64,000 nt of DNA from Mycolicibacterium hippocampi (GCF_010723735.1 NZ_BLLB01000002.1:3906001-3970000); one strand, 5' to 3'. Positions 17,195-24,241 are shown, counted from the first letter of the stretch. Translations and numbers: made by a program. Notes: a model not told the origin generated them from the letters alone.

Positions 17195-17265
17195 ACAGGA
17201 GCGATGCTGCGCATACCACCGGTGAGACATCCGACGCACGAGCCCCGTCTTGGTCAGCTGCTTGA

Positions 17266-17439
17266 GCAACCCCCGACGGACGCGGTCTGCAGCAGGCCCT
17301 GTGCCGGGCCCAATCGGACCAGCTCGACCGCGGAGGACACACCGTCATTTCCGCAGTCCATGAGGATTTGGGCTTCCCGTACACGCGGCCCACCGATGGA
17401 GATCTCGAGCCCTCATCGATCGAGAACCGGGACACCTAG
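17266..17439 (+). pseudogene. Possible C-terminal gene remnant, unidentified
   Basis: An open frame of 57 codons without a start, following an in-frame TGA at 17263, reads ATPDGRGLQQALCRAQSDQL and then GGHTVISAVHEDLGFPYTRP before a stop at 17437. Codon third positions are mostly G/C as in real mycobacterial genes, and the peptide looks like a protein C-terminus, but I cannot name the family. It lies between the epoxide hydrolase pseudogene and the convergent Vgb gene, in a region rich in gene debris. Confidence 0.3.
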
Positions 17440-18287
17440 TTGGTGGGCAGGCGCAAGACGTACCCCGCCTCGAGGGCGACCCACAGCGCGCCGTCGGCTG
17501 CCACGGCCAGTCCATGGGGCTCGCTGCCTGCGGGAAGGTCGATGATCGTGACATCGCCATCGGCATTGACACGCGCCAGCTGGGCGGTTTCCCAGAGGCT
17601 GACCCAGACCCCATCCGCCTGATCGGCTACTACCGCGTGGGGCTTGCCCGGCAGGTCGAGTTCCTGAATCGCTTCGTTCAGTGGGATGCGGCCGAGCTTG
17701 CTCGCGCGAACTTCGGTGAACCACAACGCATCGTCGTGCGTCGCGGCGATGCCGACGGGCCCGGCCGTTGGGGTCGGGGTCTGCCGGATGCTCACTGTTC
17801 CTGCCATGTCCAGCCGCCCGATGGCGCTGCTCTGGTTGAGGGTGAACCACATCGCCCCGTCGGGGCCCGCGGTGATCATCGACGGGCCACCACCGGGGAC
17901 AGCCACGACGTCTACCTCGTCGCCAGCACCGATTCGGCTCACCGTGCCAGATGCCATCGTGGTGAACCACAGTGCGTCGTCAGGTCCTATACAGAGCCCG
18001 AATGGAGCACTGCCGTCGGGCAACTCGATGTCGCGCTGGGCACCGTCCACCGCGATGCGCCCGATCCGGTCATCACCGTTGCGGGTGAACCACAGGGCGC
18101 CGTCAGGCGCGGCGACGATGAGCGAAGGCTTGCTCTGCGGGTGCACAGGGAACACGTCGAGTCCGCCGCCCGGCCCGATGCGTGCGATCTCCCCGGAGTG
18201 AACAAGCGTCACCCACACGGCGCCGTCCGCTCCCACCGCAAGCGCGTAGGGTCCGCCGGGCACACGGATATCGAGGGCCCGGCTCAC
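17436..18287 (-). CDS. vgb: Virginiamycin B lyase-type beta-propeller protein
   Basis: About 283 residues forming a seven-bladed propeller of repeated DALWFT/GAVWVT blades. The family's catalytic positions appear conserved: the His in GKPHAVVAD and the Glu and His in SEPHGLAVA correspond to His228, Glu268 and His270 of staphylococcal Vgb, a lyase that linearises type B streptogramins. Many chromosomal actinobacterial homologues have no tested activity, so the substrate is uncertain. GTG starts at 18287 or 18305 are both possible; neither has a strong Shine-Dalgarno. The frame extends further upstream without protein-like sequence. Confidence 0.75.
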   Translation of the reverse strand: MSRALDIRVPGGPYALAVGADGAVWVTLVHSGEIARIGPGGGLDVFPVHPQSKPSLIVAAPDGALWFTRNGDDRIGRIAVDGAQRDIELPDGSAPFGLCIGPDDALWFTTMASGTVSRIGAGDEVDVVAVPGGGPSMITAGPDGAMWFTLNQSSAIGRLDMAGTVSIRQTPTPTAGPVGIAATHDDALWFTEVRASKLGRIPLNEAIQELDLPGKPHAVVADQADGVWVSLWETAQLARVNADGDVTIIDLPAGSEPHGLAVAADGALWVALEAGYVLRLPTN

Positions 18288-18496
18288 TCCACGACGGTAC
18301 TTCACGCCGTCGCCTGGACAGTCTGGCGTGAAGCACTGGCACAGTGCCACGGCCGACACGGCAGCAGAAATGACAACTGTCCGGGTCCGCCGTTCCGATT
18401 CTGAACCTGCCGAGCAACGTGAGTGGGTCGCACTGGCTTGACCCGCTGCGACCACGTGCGAGTGGCCTCCGTCGAACGACTGGCAGCTCGCCAGGG

Positions 18497-18559
18497 ATGA
18501 TCAGCCCAGAAGAGATGCACGCCGTTGACCAAGCACTGCGCTTCGTCCTAGACCTGTAA
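18497..18559 (+). pseudogene. MazF C-terminal remnant
   Basis: A 20-codon frame reading MISPEEMHAVDQALRFVLDL followed by TAA. This is the conserved last helix of MazF/PemK toxins; the intact MazF ending at 21744 closes with LSFDEMRRVDAALRVVLDL. Nothing upstream in frame resembles the rest of a MazF, so only the tail of a former toxin gene remains, on the opposite strand to and upstream of the Vgb gene. Confidence 0.6.
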
Positions 18560-18689
18560 TCCCAGCTCTCGGCGTGACACTGCGGTCGAATGAAAACAGT
18601 TGGGATGTACCGCGAGACGGCGCAGCCTACTGGTGATCCGCCATACTGACTTCCGTCGCTTTCCTCGCCGCTTAGGGCAGTGAAGCGGA

Positions 18690-18926
18690 CTAGAGTTGAC
18701 CCAGGGGTCGGCAGACATTGGACAAGGCGTTCCAGTACTCACCGGGCGCACAATTGTCCGCCGGACGTGGCGTCTGGCAGGTGTTGGTGATCGGATCCCA
18801 GAACTGTCCGTTGACGCAATTCGGGGGCACAGCCGAACCGATCCCCGCACCGAACAGCGACCCGGCAGCAATGGGAGCGGCCGCAAGAATGCCGATGACC
18901 GAACGACGCACAAGATGAATTCGCAT
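18690..18926 (-). CDS. Small secreted Cys-containing protein with a duplicated motif
   Basis: A 78-residue exported protein: a signal peptide (RIHLVRRSVIGILAAAPIAA...GSA) and a mature part of about 47 residues. The mature chain contains two tandem units of the same pattern, CVNGQFWDPITNTC and CAPGEYWNALSNVC, each with a pair of Cys 12-13 residues apart that probably form two disulfides. Similar small exported proteins of unknown function occur in mycobacteria. It has its own start at ATG and no obvious operon partner. Confidence 0.7.
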   Translation of the reverse strand: MRIHLVRRSVIGILAAAPIAAGSLFGAGIGSAVPPNCVNGQFWDPITNTCQTPRPADNCAPGEYWNALSNVCRPLGQL

Positions 18927-19280
18927 ATGGGTATTTTGCCCGACGCGCCGGTCCGCATGTCAGGCACCCAGGTGGTTACGCGGAGAAGCCGCGCCAGTCG
19001 GTGATCAACGGATTCGAGAGTTGGCCGACGAACGTTCAGGATGACCGTGAATCGAACGTCCGTGACCGAGCTTGTTGTAAACCGTTGTTGTCGAGGCAAA
19101 TCGGTTCAGGCGACTAGTTGCGGCGCGCGAGGGACGACACCACTTCGAACGTCCGTGATTCATCAACCGGAACCGGCGACTCGTGCTTGTAACACTGCAT
19201 GGTTCGATCTCTGCATTCGCGCGCAGGCAACTGAAGCTACGTCCCTCGCAACACCGTCTCACCGGTGATACACTCAGCAT
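18927..19280. other. 354-bp intergenic region with a 14-bp direct repeat
   Basis: I see no gene here. The 14-mer TCGAACGTCCGTGA occurs twice in direct orientation, at 19052-19065 and 19145-19158, 93 bp apart. The right end contains the VapBC-2 promoter. The repeat is upstream of that promoter and may be a protein-binding site or a remnant of an older duplication. Confidence 0.4.
19259..19274 (+). promoter_or_regulatory. VapBC-2 promoter/operator
   Basis: Perfect 10-bp palindrome TCACCGGTGA (19259-19268) abutting the -10 box TACACT (19269-19274). The antitoxin ATG is 6 nt downstream, implying a leaderless transcript and autorepression at the palindrome. Confidence 0.65.
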
Positions 19281-19517
19281 ATGGACACGGTGTCGGTACG
19301 TGATCTTCGGAACAACGGGGGAGAAGTCCTACGTCGCGTCGAGCACGGCGAACGCCTGGTCGTTACTCGCGACGGCGCGCCGGTGGCTGAACTCCGGCCC
19401 CTGCCCCGATCCAGCGCCGGCCCGGCCGAACTCATTCGCCGCCGCAAGAATCTTCCGCAGGTGGACCCAGATGCGCTCCGGCGCGACATCGACAACCTGA
19501 TCGACCCGTCGCTGTGA
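19281..19517 (+). CDS. vapB: Phd/YefM-type antitoxin (VapB)
   Basis: A 78-residue antitoxin. MDTVSVRDLRNNGGEVLRRVEHGERLVVTRDG (start and end of the motif) is the Phd/YefM DNA-binding fold, and the C-terminal tail LRRDIDNLIDPSL is the typical toxin-neutralising extension. The ATG lies 6 nt after a -10 box with no Shine-Dalgarno, so translation is probably leaderless. The stop overlaps the downstream toxin start by 4 nt. Confidence 0.9.
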   Translation: MDTVSVRDLRNNGGEVLRRVEHGERLVVTRDGAPVAELRPLPRSSAGPAELIRRRKNLPQVDPDALRRDIDNLIDPSL

Positions 19518-19936
19518 CAGAAGCTTTGAGCCAGGGGATGCTGGACACCTCCACGGTGATCCTCCTCGGCCAGATATCCGACCCAACCGAGCTTCCCGAC
19601 GAATCGGTGATCAGCGCGATAACGCTTGCCGAGCTTTCCGTAGGTCCGCATGTAGCGCACGACGCTGCCGAGCGCAGTGCCCGTCAGCAGCACCTGCAGC
19701 AGGCCGAGGCGGACTTTGATGCTCTACCGTTCGATGGTAATTGCGCGAGAACATTTGGCGCCGTGGCGGCGGCACTGCACACATCGGGGCGCAAGCCAGC
19801 GACGCGAGCCTATGACGCGCTCATCGCGGCGAGCGCGATCGCGCATGCGTTGCCGCTCTACACATGCAATCCAGCCGACTTCGCACGAATCCCGCGGCTT
19901 GAGCTCCGGTCGGTCACCCACCCTCATCATCAGTAG
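19514..19936 (+). CDS. vapC: VapC-type PIN-domain ribonuclease toxin
   Basis: A 140-residue PIN-domain toxin: MLDTSTVILLG carries the first Asp, ISAITLAELSVG the Glu, and ATRAYDALIAASAIAH the following Asp, with PLYTCNPADFARI as the closing segment. Starts at GTG within the antitoxin stop. It is the toxic partner of the Phd/YefM-type protein upstream. It differs from the first VapC in this window in length and sequence, so the two modules are not recent copies. Confidence 0.92.
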   Translation: MTEALSQGMLDTSTVILLGQISDPTELPDESVISAITLAELSVGPHVAHDAAERSARQQHLQQAEADFDALPFDGNCARTFGAVAAALHTSGRKPATRAYDALIAASAIAHALPLYTCNPADFARIPRLELRSVTHPHHQ

Positions 19937-20181
19937 GGAAGGTGCTACTCGCTGCCCTAATATGCAGTAGTTAACTGGTAACCCGCCATATTCGATCCCG
20001 CCGTATTCCACCCGATCCGCAGCAGCGCACCAGTGGAGATGCGGTACGGAGAAGGCGCTATTGCCGGGACTACTGTCGCGCGATCAGTTGACACGTCTTC
20101 ACGATTTGGCTCTGACGCAAGTTTGTTTGCTGGAAGCCATCCATGCATTCTGCAAGCCTGGTAGCGATTCGCATCCCATGT

Positions 20182-20190
20182 TGGTACCAT
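20182..20190 (+). promoter_or_regulatory. MazEF-1 promoter/operator
   Basis: Perfect palindrome TGGTACCA (20182-20189) overlaps the -10 box TACCAT (20185-20190). The antitoxin ATG at 20197 is 6 nt downstream, again a leaderless layout with the operator across the -10. The 19937-20181 stretch before it holds no gene I can support. Confidence 0.55.
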
Positions 20191-20196
20191 TCCGCT

Positions 20197-20433
20197 ATGA
20201 GCAAGCAGATCGCCGTTCGACTACCGGACGAAGTCGTCGATTTCATTGACAGGGAAGTGGACCAGCGGCACGTCGAGAGCCGCGCATCATTCGTACTCAA
20301 AGCGCTCGAACGCGAGCGTCGCCGGCTGATCGCTGCCCGCGATGCGGCGATTCTCGCCAAGCGGACCACCGCAAACGATGACTTCGATGCGCTGGCTGCT
20401 CATGCCTCCGCCTTCGAACTGGATATCGATTGA
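20197..20433 (+). CDS. mazE: MazE-type ribbon-helix-helix antitoxin
   Basis: A 78-residue protein with an N-terminal ribbon-helix-helix: KQIAVRLPDEVVDFIDREVD, then SRASFVLKALERERRR, followed by an acidic tail (DDFDALAAHASAFELDID) that would occupy the toxin's active groove. The frame extends upstream to 20143, but the ATG at 20197 follows the -10 box by 6 nt and begins the conserved domain. The toxin gene overlaps its stop. Confidence 0.88.
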   Translation: MSKQIAVRLPDEVVDFIDREVDQRHVESRASFVLKALERERRRLIAARDAAILAKRTTANDDFDALAAHASAFELDID

Positions 20434-20729
20434 GACCAATTCACGTCGCCCAACTTGATAAGGCTCGGCCCGTTCTGATCCTGACCCGGGAGCTCGTACG
20501 CCCTCACCTGACCAGGGTCACCGTGGCACCGATCACCGGAACAGGTCGCGGCCTGTCGACCGAAGTTCCAGTAGGTGTGCGTAACGGGCTCGAGAAGGAT
20601 TCCGTCGTCAGCGTCGACAACATTGTCACGATCCCGGTTGCGGCACTAAGGCGTCAGATCGGGTTTTTTCTTCCCGATCAAGAGGAATTGCTGACAACGG
20701 CGATCCGACACGCGTTCGACCTCGACTGA
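20430..20729 (+). CDS. mazF: MazF-type endoribonuclease toxin (TTG start)
   Basis: A 99-residue PemK/MazF toxin: RPIHVAQLDKARPVLILTREL, TRVTVAPITGTGRGLSTEVPVG, DSVVSVDNIVTIPVAALRRQIGFF. The Arg in the first strand region and the Thr in VAPIT match the conserved MazF active-site surface. The only suitable start is a TTG at 20430 overlapping the antitoxin TGA (TTGA), a weak start that would keep toxin below antitoxin levels. MazF proteins cut RNA at short sequence motifs; the specificity is unknown here. Confidence 0.9.
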   Translation: MRPIHVAQLDKARPVLILTRELVRPHLTRVTVAPITGTGRGLSTEVPVGVRNGLEKDSVVSVDNIVTIPVAALRRQIGFFLPDQEELLTTAIRHAFDLD

Positions 20730-20881
20730 CAAGCATGGGGCTGCCGTGCGGGGAGTCCAATATGGGCCTTCCAAAGAGAACGCGTCTGCGGCGGCGAAGC
20801 TCCACCGCTACGAAATCACTTGGGCGACTGTGGAACACGGCGACGTTTACTGGTAAAGCTGCACATTCGATTCCTGCATAC

Positions 20882-20935
20882 CCGCAGCAGGTCGCGGACC
20901 AGGTCTGCGGTGAACTCGATTTCGGTGTCGGTCAT
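20882..20935 (-). pseudogene. N-terminal fragment resembling an APH-family protein
   Basis: An ATG at 20935 opens a frame reading MTDTEIEFTADLVRDLLR, which resembles the first helix of aminoglycoside phosphotransferase (APH)-family proteins in actinobacteria. After 18 codons the sequence becomes basic and unlike the family, and it stops soon after. No kinase motifs follow. It is therefore a truncated gene start, probably left by a rearrangement. The match rests on a short peptide and is tentative. Confidence 0.35.
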
Positions 20936-21173
20936 CCGAAGTCACAGTAACGACGCGGCAGGCGGAGCGGCTCTCGCCTCGAGGCCGAGGCGCGTCGCTA
21001 GAGGCTTCGCTGGTCGCAAGTGCGGACGAGAATGGCGACGACCAGGACCTCGTTGAGGCAATCTCGACACGGTTGGATGAGGAGTGGCACCGAGGGGAGA
21101 TCTGGACCGTGGCGGGAGAGTGGGCGATACCAGGGTCGCCGCTGCGTGCGAAACCTCGCTCAATGTGGATCGC

Positions 21174-21204
21174 CAGTGTTCGTCTTACAAAACGTCCTAC
21201 ACTG
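21174..21204 (+). promoter_or_regulatory. MazEF-2 promoter/operator
   Basis: Inverted repeat CAGTGT (21174-21179) and ACACTG (21199-21204) flank the promoter, the right arm overlapping the -10 box TACACT (21198-21203). The antitoxin ATG at 21210 is 6 nt after the -10, a leaderless layout like the other toxin-antitoxin modules here. Confidence 0.55.
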
Positions 21205-21209
21205 TTGCC

Positions 21210-21443
21210 ATGGCTGACACCATCACCTTCCGGCCGGACGAAGACACTGTGAAGGCGCTCGAAATCTTGACCAAAGACGGCGCGGCTGTGTCAGCAGTCG
21301 TCCGATCTGCTCTTATCGATGCCGCGCGGCGGAAGGCCAGTGCTGCGATTCGCGCTGAGGCGGAAAGGCTTGCTGCCGACGAGTCGGACCGCGCTGAGGC
21401 CATGCAGGTCCTGCGCGATATGGAGACGCTGCGTGCGTGGTGA
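21210..21443 (+). CDS. mazE: MazE-type antitoxin
   Basis: A 77-residue protein: ADTITFRPDEDTVKALEILT (ribbon strand and first helix), GAAVSAVVRSALIDAARR (second helix), then a long Ala/Glu helix ending VLRDMETLRAW. This is a ribbon-helix-helix antitoxin of the type found next to mycobacterial MazF toxins. The ATG at 21210 was chosen because it starts the domain and follows the -10 box by 6 nt. The toxin start lies 9 nt before its stop. Confidence 0.85.
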   Translation: MADTITFRPDEDTVKALEILTKDGAAVSAVVRSALIDAARRKASAAIRAEAERLAADESDRAEAMQVLRDMETLRAW

Positions 21444-21744
21444 GGTCTTTCATTTGCACGCGCCGCGGGGAAGCCGCGGTCACGAGCAGTCCGGGTCCCG
21501 CTACGCCGTAGTCATCCAGTCAGATGAACTGCCTTTGTCGACCTGGCTGGTTGCGCCGACGTCGACGTCGATACGTGCCGCCAGCTTTCGTCCCGAGGTT
21601 GAAATCGGCGGCGTGAGCACCCGGGTGCTTGCTGAGCAGACCGCAGCGGTCGACCCGGGTCGGCTTGGCAAGAGCGTCGGGTTCCTGAGCTTCGATGAGA
21701 TGCGCCGCGTTGATGCGGCACTGCGTGTCGTCCTAGATCTGTGA
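21433..21744 (+). CDS. mazF: MazF-type endoribonuclease toxin
   Basis: A 103-residue PemK/MazF toxin starting at GTG: RGEVFHLHAPRGSRGHEQSGSRYAVV (first and last parts of the conserved opening), STWLVAPTSTS, TRVLAEQTAAVDPGRLGKSVGFLS and the terminal helix EMRRVDAALRVVLDL. It overlaps the antitoxin gene by 11 nt. Its C-terminus is the best guide to recognising the MazF stub at 18497-18559. RNA target motif unknown. Confidence 0.92.
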   Translation: MRGEVFHLHAPRGSRGHEQSGSRYAVVIQSDELPLSTWLVAPTSTSIRAASFRPEVEIGGVSTRVLAEQTAAVDPGRLGKSVGFLSFDEMRRVDAALRVVLDL

Positions 21745-22282
21745 GCGCTGCGGCGCCATCATCACCACATGGGGACGAAAACAATTGGTAGGCAGCGCAT
21801 TACGGCATACTTTACTTGACATAATGTGGCTTATCGGTACAACGTAAGCTGCAAGGACGACGGTGGCGGCCGATAACACCGCCTTTCCAGGTGCCCGATC
21901 CATGGCGCGCGATTTGCCGCGTGCTTATCCAACGCGGCCGGAATCCACCTGACAGCGCGCACCGCACGGGCCGTCCCCGGCCACTGCCTAGCGCCGGGCA
22001 TCAGTGACGCTGCAGGACACCGCATTGGGCGCCGTTCACCGCGCGCTCCGATGGTGTGCCCCACTTGGACCTATTAACGTCACAGTGACGAAATGGTGGC
22101 GGCAGGCTGGTGGGACAAACCGCAGTCGATTGGGCGAATTTCTATTCCGCACAAGTCTTTCGACCGTGGGTCCATCGGCGGCGGCGAGACGGTCGGATCG
22201 CTACGAGATGAGCATCTACTGACCGTTGAAGTCGAACTCAACGACCGACCCACCTACTCGGGGCGGCACGCAGTTGAACTCG
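21745..22282. other. 538-bp region without a supportable gene
   Basis: Short open frames on both strands have no recognisable domain. The DNA around 21795-21850 is less GC-rich than the neighbours and contains TTGACATAATGTGGCTTATC, which could be a promoter or a recombination-related sequence, but no partner copy is present in the window. It is probably decayed accessory DNA at the right edge of the toxin-antitoxin region. Confidence 0.35.
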
Positions 22283-22492
22283 CTACCGCCGATCCGCGAG
22301 ACGGCTCACCGTTACGGGATAGGTTTCCGCAGCGATCGAGGTGGTGCACTCGCAGCGTCGCCAGAAGGTGCCATCCCACGGATCGTCGTACCAGCGAATC
22401 ATCATCGGGCACTGCGCTCCGTGGCTGCATTCGCCAGAGGTGCACTTGCGACATTCGCTCACTCGCCCGCTCCCCTCCGCTGCGGAGTTCAC
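22283..22492 (-). CDS. Small Cys-rich protein, unidentified
   Basis: A 69-codon frame from a GTG at 22492. It contains six Cys in the arrangement ECRKCTSGECSHGAQC followed later by WRRCECTT, with WYDDPWDGTFW between. The Cys pairs (CxxC, C-x4-C, C-x4-C, CxC) suggest a small zinc or iron-sulfur binding domain or disulfide knot. There is no signal peptide and no clear Shine-Dalgarno. Third codon positions are about three-quarters G/C, consistent with coding. I do not recognise the family, and it may not be expressed. Confidence 0.42.
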   Translation of the reverse strand: MNSAAEGSGRVSECRKCTSGECSHGAQCPMMIRWYDDPWDGTFWRRCECTTSIAAETYPVTVSRLADRR

Positions 22493-22569
22493 ACCATTTG
22501 ATTTGCCGATACGGACGTGCACCCGCCAAACCTGTGCCCAATGCAGGATAGGCGACGGGCGCGATTCTC

Positions 22570-23511
22570 TTACGCGGCCAGCTTGTGGCGGTGCCGCACC
22601 CGACTGGTCAGGTAGGCGCCGGCGAGCACCAGTACGGTACCGACCAGAGACTCCCGGTAAATCGGTTCGTCGCGGACAGCCCAGCCGAGGGCGATCGCAA
22701 CCACCGGCAGCAGATAGACGGCGACCGAGGCGCGGGTGGCGCCCACTCGGCCGACAAGCGTGGCGAACCCTACGTAGGCAAGCGCCGTGCTTACCGCTCC
22801 CAACGCGATGGTCGCGAGCAAGCTCGACCACGCGAAGTTTGAAGATGGCAGCGAGAGGCCGCCGAGTGGAGCCAACACCACCAGCGACACGAGTTGAGCA
22901 CGCCAGATCACCGGCAACGCACCGCCGCGCCGTTGCAGCGGGCCAGCCAGGTTGTAGGCACAGCCATAAAGAAGCGTCGCCAGGACCACCAGCACGATGC
23001 CCGCACCGGTCGTTTCGCCGCCTCTCGTCGTGAGCCCCGAAATCGTCACCACGCCGACGAATCCCACTATCAGACCGACGATTTGGTTCCGATCAGGTAG
23101 CCGACGCACTACGAGCCCAGCCACGACGGCGGTAAACAGGGGTGCAGCGGCATTGATCATTCCGGCCACCGAGGAATCAATCCACTGCAGCGCAAATGCG
23201 AACAGCACGAACGGTGCTGCCATCCACACCACACCCAACAACGCGATCAGCGGCCAGTCCGAACGTGCGACAGCTCGCCGCGCGCCTGGCATCGCGGCCA
23301 GAACTAGTGCCCCGAACAACACCCGCAGAAACGCCACCAGCCCGGGCCTGAAGTGCTCGACGGCAATGTCGATGAACAGAAACGACGAGCCCCACCCCAC
23401 AGCGGCACCAGCCAACAGGCCCCAATCACCCAACCTGAAATTCGCGACTGATTCAGGTGCGAATCTCGTTGTCGCTGAGGGGTTGACCGCGTCCTCATTG
23501 CTGTGAGTCAC
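22570..23511 (-). CDS. EamA-family (DMT) transporter
   Basis: A 313-residue membrane protein with ten hydrophobic segments in two EamA repeats: GAAVGWGSSFLFIDIAVEHF opens the first, GAGIVLVVLATLLYGCAYN the second, and RASVAVYLLPVVAIALGWAV with YRESLVGTVLVLAGAYL close it. DMT exporters move small metabolites or drugs; no specificity can be deduced. Its length is complete, in contrast to the shortened EamA protein at 7089-7883. A TetR gene lies upstream on the same strand but is more likely to control the divergent monooxygenase. Confidence 0.9.
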   Translation of the reverse strand: MTHSNEDAVNPSATTRFAPESVANFRLGDWGLLAGAAVGWGSSFLFIDIAVEHFRPGLVAFLRVLFGALVLAAMPGARRAVARSDWPLIALLGVVWMAAPFVLFAFALQWIDSSVAGMINAAAPLFTAVVAGLVVRRLPDRNQIVGLIVGFVGVVTISGLTTRGGETTGAGIVLVVLATLLYGCAYNLAGPLQRRGGALPVIWRAQLVSLVVLAPLGGLSLPSSNFAWSSLLATIALGAVSTALAYVGFATLVGRVGATRASVAVYLLPVVAIALGWAVRDEPIYRESLVGTVLVLAGAYLTSRVRHRHKLAA

Positions 23512-23570
23512 TGCGAAACCGGCTTTCCCTAGACCTGCGACTGTCGAGGTTCTCGTGGACGGTCCATCCC

Positions 23571-24185
23571 TTAGCCGTCGTTGCGGGCCGCAGTACGTTG
23601 CGTAGCACCGAATAAGCCGTATTCAAGGAGATCGAACACGGCTTGCAAAGAAGTGCGGGGATCGGGGTCGTCGGCGACGAACTGTGGGATTTCTAGGACG
23701 TAGCGTGCGGCCGCGCGGGCAGTCGCCGCGCCCGGAGGCAGTCCGAGCTCGGTGCTGAGCAGCTCGGCCAGTGGGGCTTCGCACCGAATCCACAGTTTGC
23801 GCGAGTATTCGCGCAGTTCGGGCGTGGTCATGATGAGCGCGGTCAACCGTGCAAAGTCTGGCGTTGGGTCGGCGACGAACGGGCCTCTGCCCTCCATGAA
23901 CTGGCGTAACGCGGTCATCACCGACACATCGGCGGGACGCTGTCGCACCGCGGCCAGAAGACCGCTGCGCCGCTCCACCCCGTCGTCAAACATCACCGCA
24001 TCTTTGCCGTCAGGAACGTGCTTGAACAGGGTGGGCACGGACACGTCCGCAGCGTCGGCGATGTCCTTCACACTCACAGCTGCGAAACCCCGTTCCAAGA
24101 ACAGATCTCGCGCGGCCTCGGCTAAGGCGCGACGGGTTGCCGCGTTCTTGCGCTGCCGCCGACCTGTCTCCGTACCTGACGTCAC
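23571..24185 (-). CDS. TetR-family repressor, divergent from the flavin monooxygenase
   Basis: A 204-residue TetR regulator. AAVSVKDIADAADVSVPTLFKHVPDGKD is the HTH (start and end shown within one segment of the family pattern); the C-terminal domain contains the LRQFMEGRG and AARYVLEIPQFVAD segments. It begins at GTG and diverges from the monooxygenase gene across a 79-bp gap containing the palindrome CTTAGT-c-ACTAAG, a probable shared operator. The ligand is presumably the monooxygenase substrate or a related compound (inference). Confidence 0.88.
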   Translation of the reverse strand: MTSGTETGRRQRKNAATRRALAEAARDLFLERGFAAVSVKDIADAADVSVPTLFKHVPDGKDAVMFDDGVERRSGLLAAVRQRPADVSVMTALRQFMEGRGPFVADPTPDFARLTALIMTTPELREYSRKLWIRCEAPLAELLSTELGLPPGAATARAAARYVLEIPQFVADDPDPRTSLQAVFDLLEYGLFGATQRTAARNDG

Positions 24186-24218
24186 AAATAAGACACTACC
24201 TCAGACCAACCCCAAAAC

Positions 24219-24241
24219 CTTAGTCACTAAGATACTATATT
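24219..24241 (+). promoter_or_regulatory. TetR operator and monooxygenase promoter
   Basis: Perfect palindrome CTTAGT-c-ACTAAG (24219-24231) directly upstream of AT-rich -10 candidates TACTAT (24233-24238) or TATATT (24236-24241) within an otherwise GC-rich sequence. Occupancy by the divergent TetR would block the monooxygenase promoter (inference). Confidence 0.55.

Larger units (their letters stand above)
20730..21209. other. 480-bp region between MazEF modules, gene debris
   Basis: No intact gene. On the minus strand 20935-20882 encodes what looks like the N-terminus of an aminoglycoside-phosphotransferase-like protein (see separate entry). On the plus strand an open frame without a start, about 20998-21150, reads SLVASADENGDDQDLVEAIS and then RLDEEWHRGEIWTVAGEW, protein-like but unidentified. 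The right end contains the MazEF-2 promoter. Confidence 0.4.

Noticed and set aside
19052..19065. LexA/SOS box
   Set aside because: The half TCGAAC is present, but the symmetric GTTCGA half at the required spacing is absent.
21795..21850. TTGACATAATGTGGCTTATC region as a possible recombinase core or attachment site
   Set aside because: The sequence is AT-rich and partly symmetric, but no second copy, no recombinase gene and no flanking duplication are present in the window.
22010..22560. Plus-strand frame considered as a transposase remnant (ELNDRPT-like peptide)
   Set aside because: The short resemblance to integrase C-termini is not supported by a catalytic motif, terminal inverted repeats or target duplication.
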